Part shown: positions 3,093-5,013 of the stretch, in pieces
Layout: the number at the start of each line of letters is the position of its first letter
Numbering within the stretch: the first letter of the stretch is position 1
Assembly: GCA_045590535.1 (NCBI GenBank)
Contig: JAZNRE010000041.1
Span: forward strand, 1-5,013
DNA length: 5,013 nucleotides
Origin: UMGS755 sp045590535
GTDB taxonomy: Bacteria > Bacillota > Clostridia > UBA1381 > UBA9506
Direction: 5' to 3'
Notes under the pieces: generated by a model
Told to the model about the DNA's origin: nothing
Databases searched by the model: none
Seen by the model: only the letters and a program-made list of their open reading frames with translations
Program-made: the position numbers and the translations under genes

Positions 3093-5013
3093 ATGAAAAA
3101 AGTTGCACTTTTATTAGCAACATTGATGGTTATCTCACTGTTACCCATGGCAACTTTTGCAGCTGATGTTACATCAGCTGACGGTTTAACCATCACAGCC
3201 ATTGATAATGGCGCATCTACCGATGCAACAGCGCCTTTAACCGACACAATCACATACAGCTTGGGTGTTGGTATGCTGATGTACAATCAGGATAGCAACT
3301 ATTGGTATAATGGCGCTGCAGCAGCAAACTATGTATATGCTTTCGCTAATAACACTAACGACAAGATCCTGGAATTCAACTGGAATGGCGGCAAAGCTGT
3401 TCGTCGTGTTGACCTTTGGGTTGGTGAAGGCGGCGTCTTTGATTCTTATGAAATTCAGATTAAAGATGGCGAAAACTGGGTAAAACATGCTGAAGGCACC
3501 ATGACTTATGGTACTGGCGGCAGCCGTCAGGCTGACTATCATGCACTGCTGTTTGACCCCATCCCGGCCACTTCAACCGCTCTGCGTGTTGTTATGAAGA
3601 ATGTAAATGCACAGATTTACATTGCTGAAGCTCGCATCAGCGATAACAACAATTATAACTTAATCGCATATGGCATGAATGAAGTGCATTTCGATAGCGG
3701 TAAAATGAATGTTTATAATAAGCAGTGGGATAACTACAAGGCTGCAAGAAAGTTCAGCGGCGTTGTTGCTACCAATGCACTTTTCTCAGGTGTTAGCGGT
3801 CAATCTCCTTCAGGTTCCATGAACACTAATGTTGAGTCAATGTGCAGATATCATAGCGTTATTTGGCCTACACTTCTGAATAACGACGCGAAACAATATC
3901 TTACTCCCAATGCTAACGGCAGCTTGTATTATGCTGTAAACTTCTCCGGTAGAAACCCGAACTGCCATACTGTAAAAGTAAACCGCATTAAAGTTAACAT
4001 GAACACAGGTTATACTGAGGGCTTTGATGTTTATGTTGATAATGGTAATGGTATGGCGAATTTGTATACCATCGCTGAGAATTATGGGGATGCTAACACA
4101 TCTGAATGGACAAAGGTTGCATCTTATGATGGTGTAGTTAGCGGTGCAGACTGGACTGTTTTAGACATTCCTAATTCTCTTTCCGGCGGTCAGTGGATGG
4201 TAGTATTCAAGAATCCTTCCGATGATGCCGCAGTTGCTAACATTGAAATGTATCAGATGGCTGAAGACGAACTCGGCCTTGGTGACGACGAAGAAGAAGA
4301 AGAAATTGACCTCCCTGATGAATATATTTTAGCTATCGATAACGGCCAAAAGACCATTGTAACAGAACCGTTAAGCGATGGCATCACATACAGCCTTGGT
4401 GTTGGTATGCTGATGTACAATCAGGATGGTAACTATTGGTATAATGGCGCTGCTGCAGCAGACTATGTTCATAAGTTCGAAAAAGACACAAACAACAAAA
4501 CTCTGGAGTTCAAATGGTTAGGCGGCAAAGCTATGCGTCGTTTAGACCTCTGGGTTGGCGAAAGCGCTCCCTTCAGCTCCTATGAAATTCAGATTAAAGA
4601 TGGCGACAACTGGGTAAAACATGCTGAAGGCACCATGACTTATGGTACAGGCGGCAGCCGTCAGGCTGGCTATCATGCACTGCTGTTTGACCCCATCCCG
4701 GCTGATTCAACCACTCTGCGTGTTGTTATGAAGGGTGTTAGCGCTGCTGACAACCTTTACATTGCTGAAGCTCGCCTCAGCGACAACAACGATTATAACT
4801 TAATCGCTTATGGTATGAATGAACAGCATTTTGATGCTGGTATCATGAATGTTTATAATAAGCAGTGGGATAACTACAAGGCTGCAAGAAAGTACAGCGG
4901 CGTTGTTGCTACCAATGCACTTTTCTCAGGTGTTAGCGGTCAATCTCCTTCAGGTTCCATGAACACTAATGTTGAGTCAATGTGCAGATATCATAGCGTT
5001 ATTTGGCCTACAC
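3093..5013 (+). CDS. Secreted protein with tandem discoidin-like (F5/8 type C-like) repeats, 3' end outside the window
   Basis: The frame stays open for 640 codons to the window edge. Residues 1-23 are a Sec signal peptide (MKKVALLLATLMVISLLPMATFA), probably cut before Ala24. The mature part has a repeat unit at residues 36-413 and a second one from 414. In each unit the first half (about 36-183 in unit 1) has the pattern R-R-V-D-L-W-V-G, then S-Y-E-I-Q-I-K-D-G-x-N-W, then L-R-V-V-M-K and I-A-E-A-R. This resembles galactose-binding-like beta-sandwiches of the discoidin/CBM32 kind. The second half (about 194-389) has a similar pattern (V-N-R-I-K-V-N-M, then G-F-D-V-Y-V-D-N, then W-T-V-L-D-I-P) and may be a second, more divergent sandwich. 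Cys251 and Cys291 could form a disulphide. An acidic linker with DDEEEEE (398-404) joins the units. Likely extracellular, binding glycan or cell surface. No catalytic domain, anchor or dockerin is visible in this part. The domain assignment is by pattern only. Confidence 0.85.
   Translation, partial: MKKVALLLATLMVISLLPMATFAADVTSADGLTITAIDNGASTDATAPLTDTITYSLGVGMLMYNQDSNYWYNGAAAANYVYAFANNTNDKILEFNWNGGKAVRRVDLWVGEGGVFDSYEIQIKDGENWVKHAEGTMTYGTGGSRQADYHALLFDPIPATSTALRVVMKNVNAQIYIAEARISDNNNYNLIAYGMNEVHFDSGKMNVYNKQWDNYKAARKFSGVVATNALFSGVSGQSPSGSMNTNVESMCRYHSVIWPTLLNNDAKQYLTPNANGSLYYAVNFSGRNPNCHTVKVNRIKVNMNTGYTEGFDVYVDNGNGMANLYTIAENYGDANTSEWTKVASYDGVVSGADWTVLDIPNSLSGGQWMVVFKNPSDDAAVANIEMYQMAEDELGLGDDEEEEEIDLPDEYILAIDNGQKTIVTEPLSDGITYSLGVGMLMYNQDGNYWYNGAAAADYVHKFEKDTNNKTLEFKWLGGKAMRRLDLWVGESAPFSSYEIQIKDGDNWVKHAEGTMTYGTGGSRQAGYHALLFDPIPADSTTLRVVMKGVSAADNLYIAEARLSDNNDYNLIAYGMNEQHFDAGIMNVYNKQWDNYKAARKYSGVVATNALFSGVSGQSPSGSMNTNVESMCRYHSVIWPT
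3198..4331 (+). repeat. Intragenic tandem unit 1 (378 codons)
   Basis: This unit encodes residues 36-413, from A-I-D-N-G to just before the same motif at residue 414. It includes both putative beta-sandwiches and the acidic linker. It aligns with unit 2 colinearly apart from a two-codon difference near residues 174-178 (NVNAQ here, GVSAADN in unit 2). Confidence 0.85.
4332..5013 (+). repeat. Intragenic tandem unit 2 (partial, runs off the window)
   Basis: This covers residues 414-640 and continues beyond the edge. The offset from unit 1 is 1134 nt at its start and 1140 nt after the two-codon insertion. Similarity is patchy in the first part but near-perfect at the end: 4845-5013 differs from 3705-3873 at one base only (T3754 versus A4894, Phe to Tyr). 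Confidence 0.85.

Noticed and set aside
3014..3542. Two minus-strand open frames opposite the secreted protein gene
   Set aside because: They are antisense to a long frame with a signal peptide, ribosome binding site and internal repeats conserved at the protein level.

Overview
The window looks like chromosomal DNA from an uncultured or poorly characterised anaerobic Firmicute of the class Clostridia (gut, rumen or digester type). This is inferred from three things: the LplC/YtcP-type permease followed by a large LplA-type lipoprotein, the purine-rich ribosome binding sites, and the family of short hairpin repeats in the intergenic DNA. Genus-level placement is not possible by eye. All genes read on the + strand.

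Region by region: nt 2-310 is the C-terminal end of a carbohydrate ABC transporter permease. Nt 311-601 is an intergenic stretch with one copy of a hairpin repeat, a candidate promoter and a leader stem-loop. Nt 602-2239 is a complete 545-residue extracellular solute-binding lipoprotein. Nt 2240-3092 is an 853-nt non-coding stretch. Its first part carries an 18-nt direct repeat and an 11-bp inverted repeat. Its middle part (2546-2802) is a compact cluster of six structured elements, including three more copies of the hairpin repeat in opposing orientations. Its last part is AT-rich leader DNA. Nt 3093-5013 is the start of a secreted protein, open at the window edge, built from tandem units of about 378-380 residues that each seem to hold two discoidin-like beta-sandwich domains.

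How the genes fit together: the permease and lipoprotein are very probably parts of one ABC importer for a carbohydrate (oligosaccharide or uronide type). The lipoprotein captures the ligand outside the membrane and the permease forms half of the channel. The partner permease would be expected upstream, and no ATPase is visible. The secreted repeat protein may bind polysaccharide or cell surface, but its link to the importer is only by proximity, across a long repeat-rich gap.

No complete novel system is demonstrated here. The two most interesting signals are (1) the hairpin-repeat family, whose four copies keep the same two-stem layout while the stem sequences differ in a compensatory way, and (2) the near-identical tract in the secreted protein's duplication (one mismatch in 169 positions), which points to recent duplication or gene conversion and also coincides with the end of the window.
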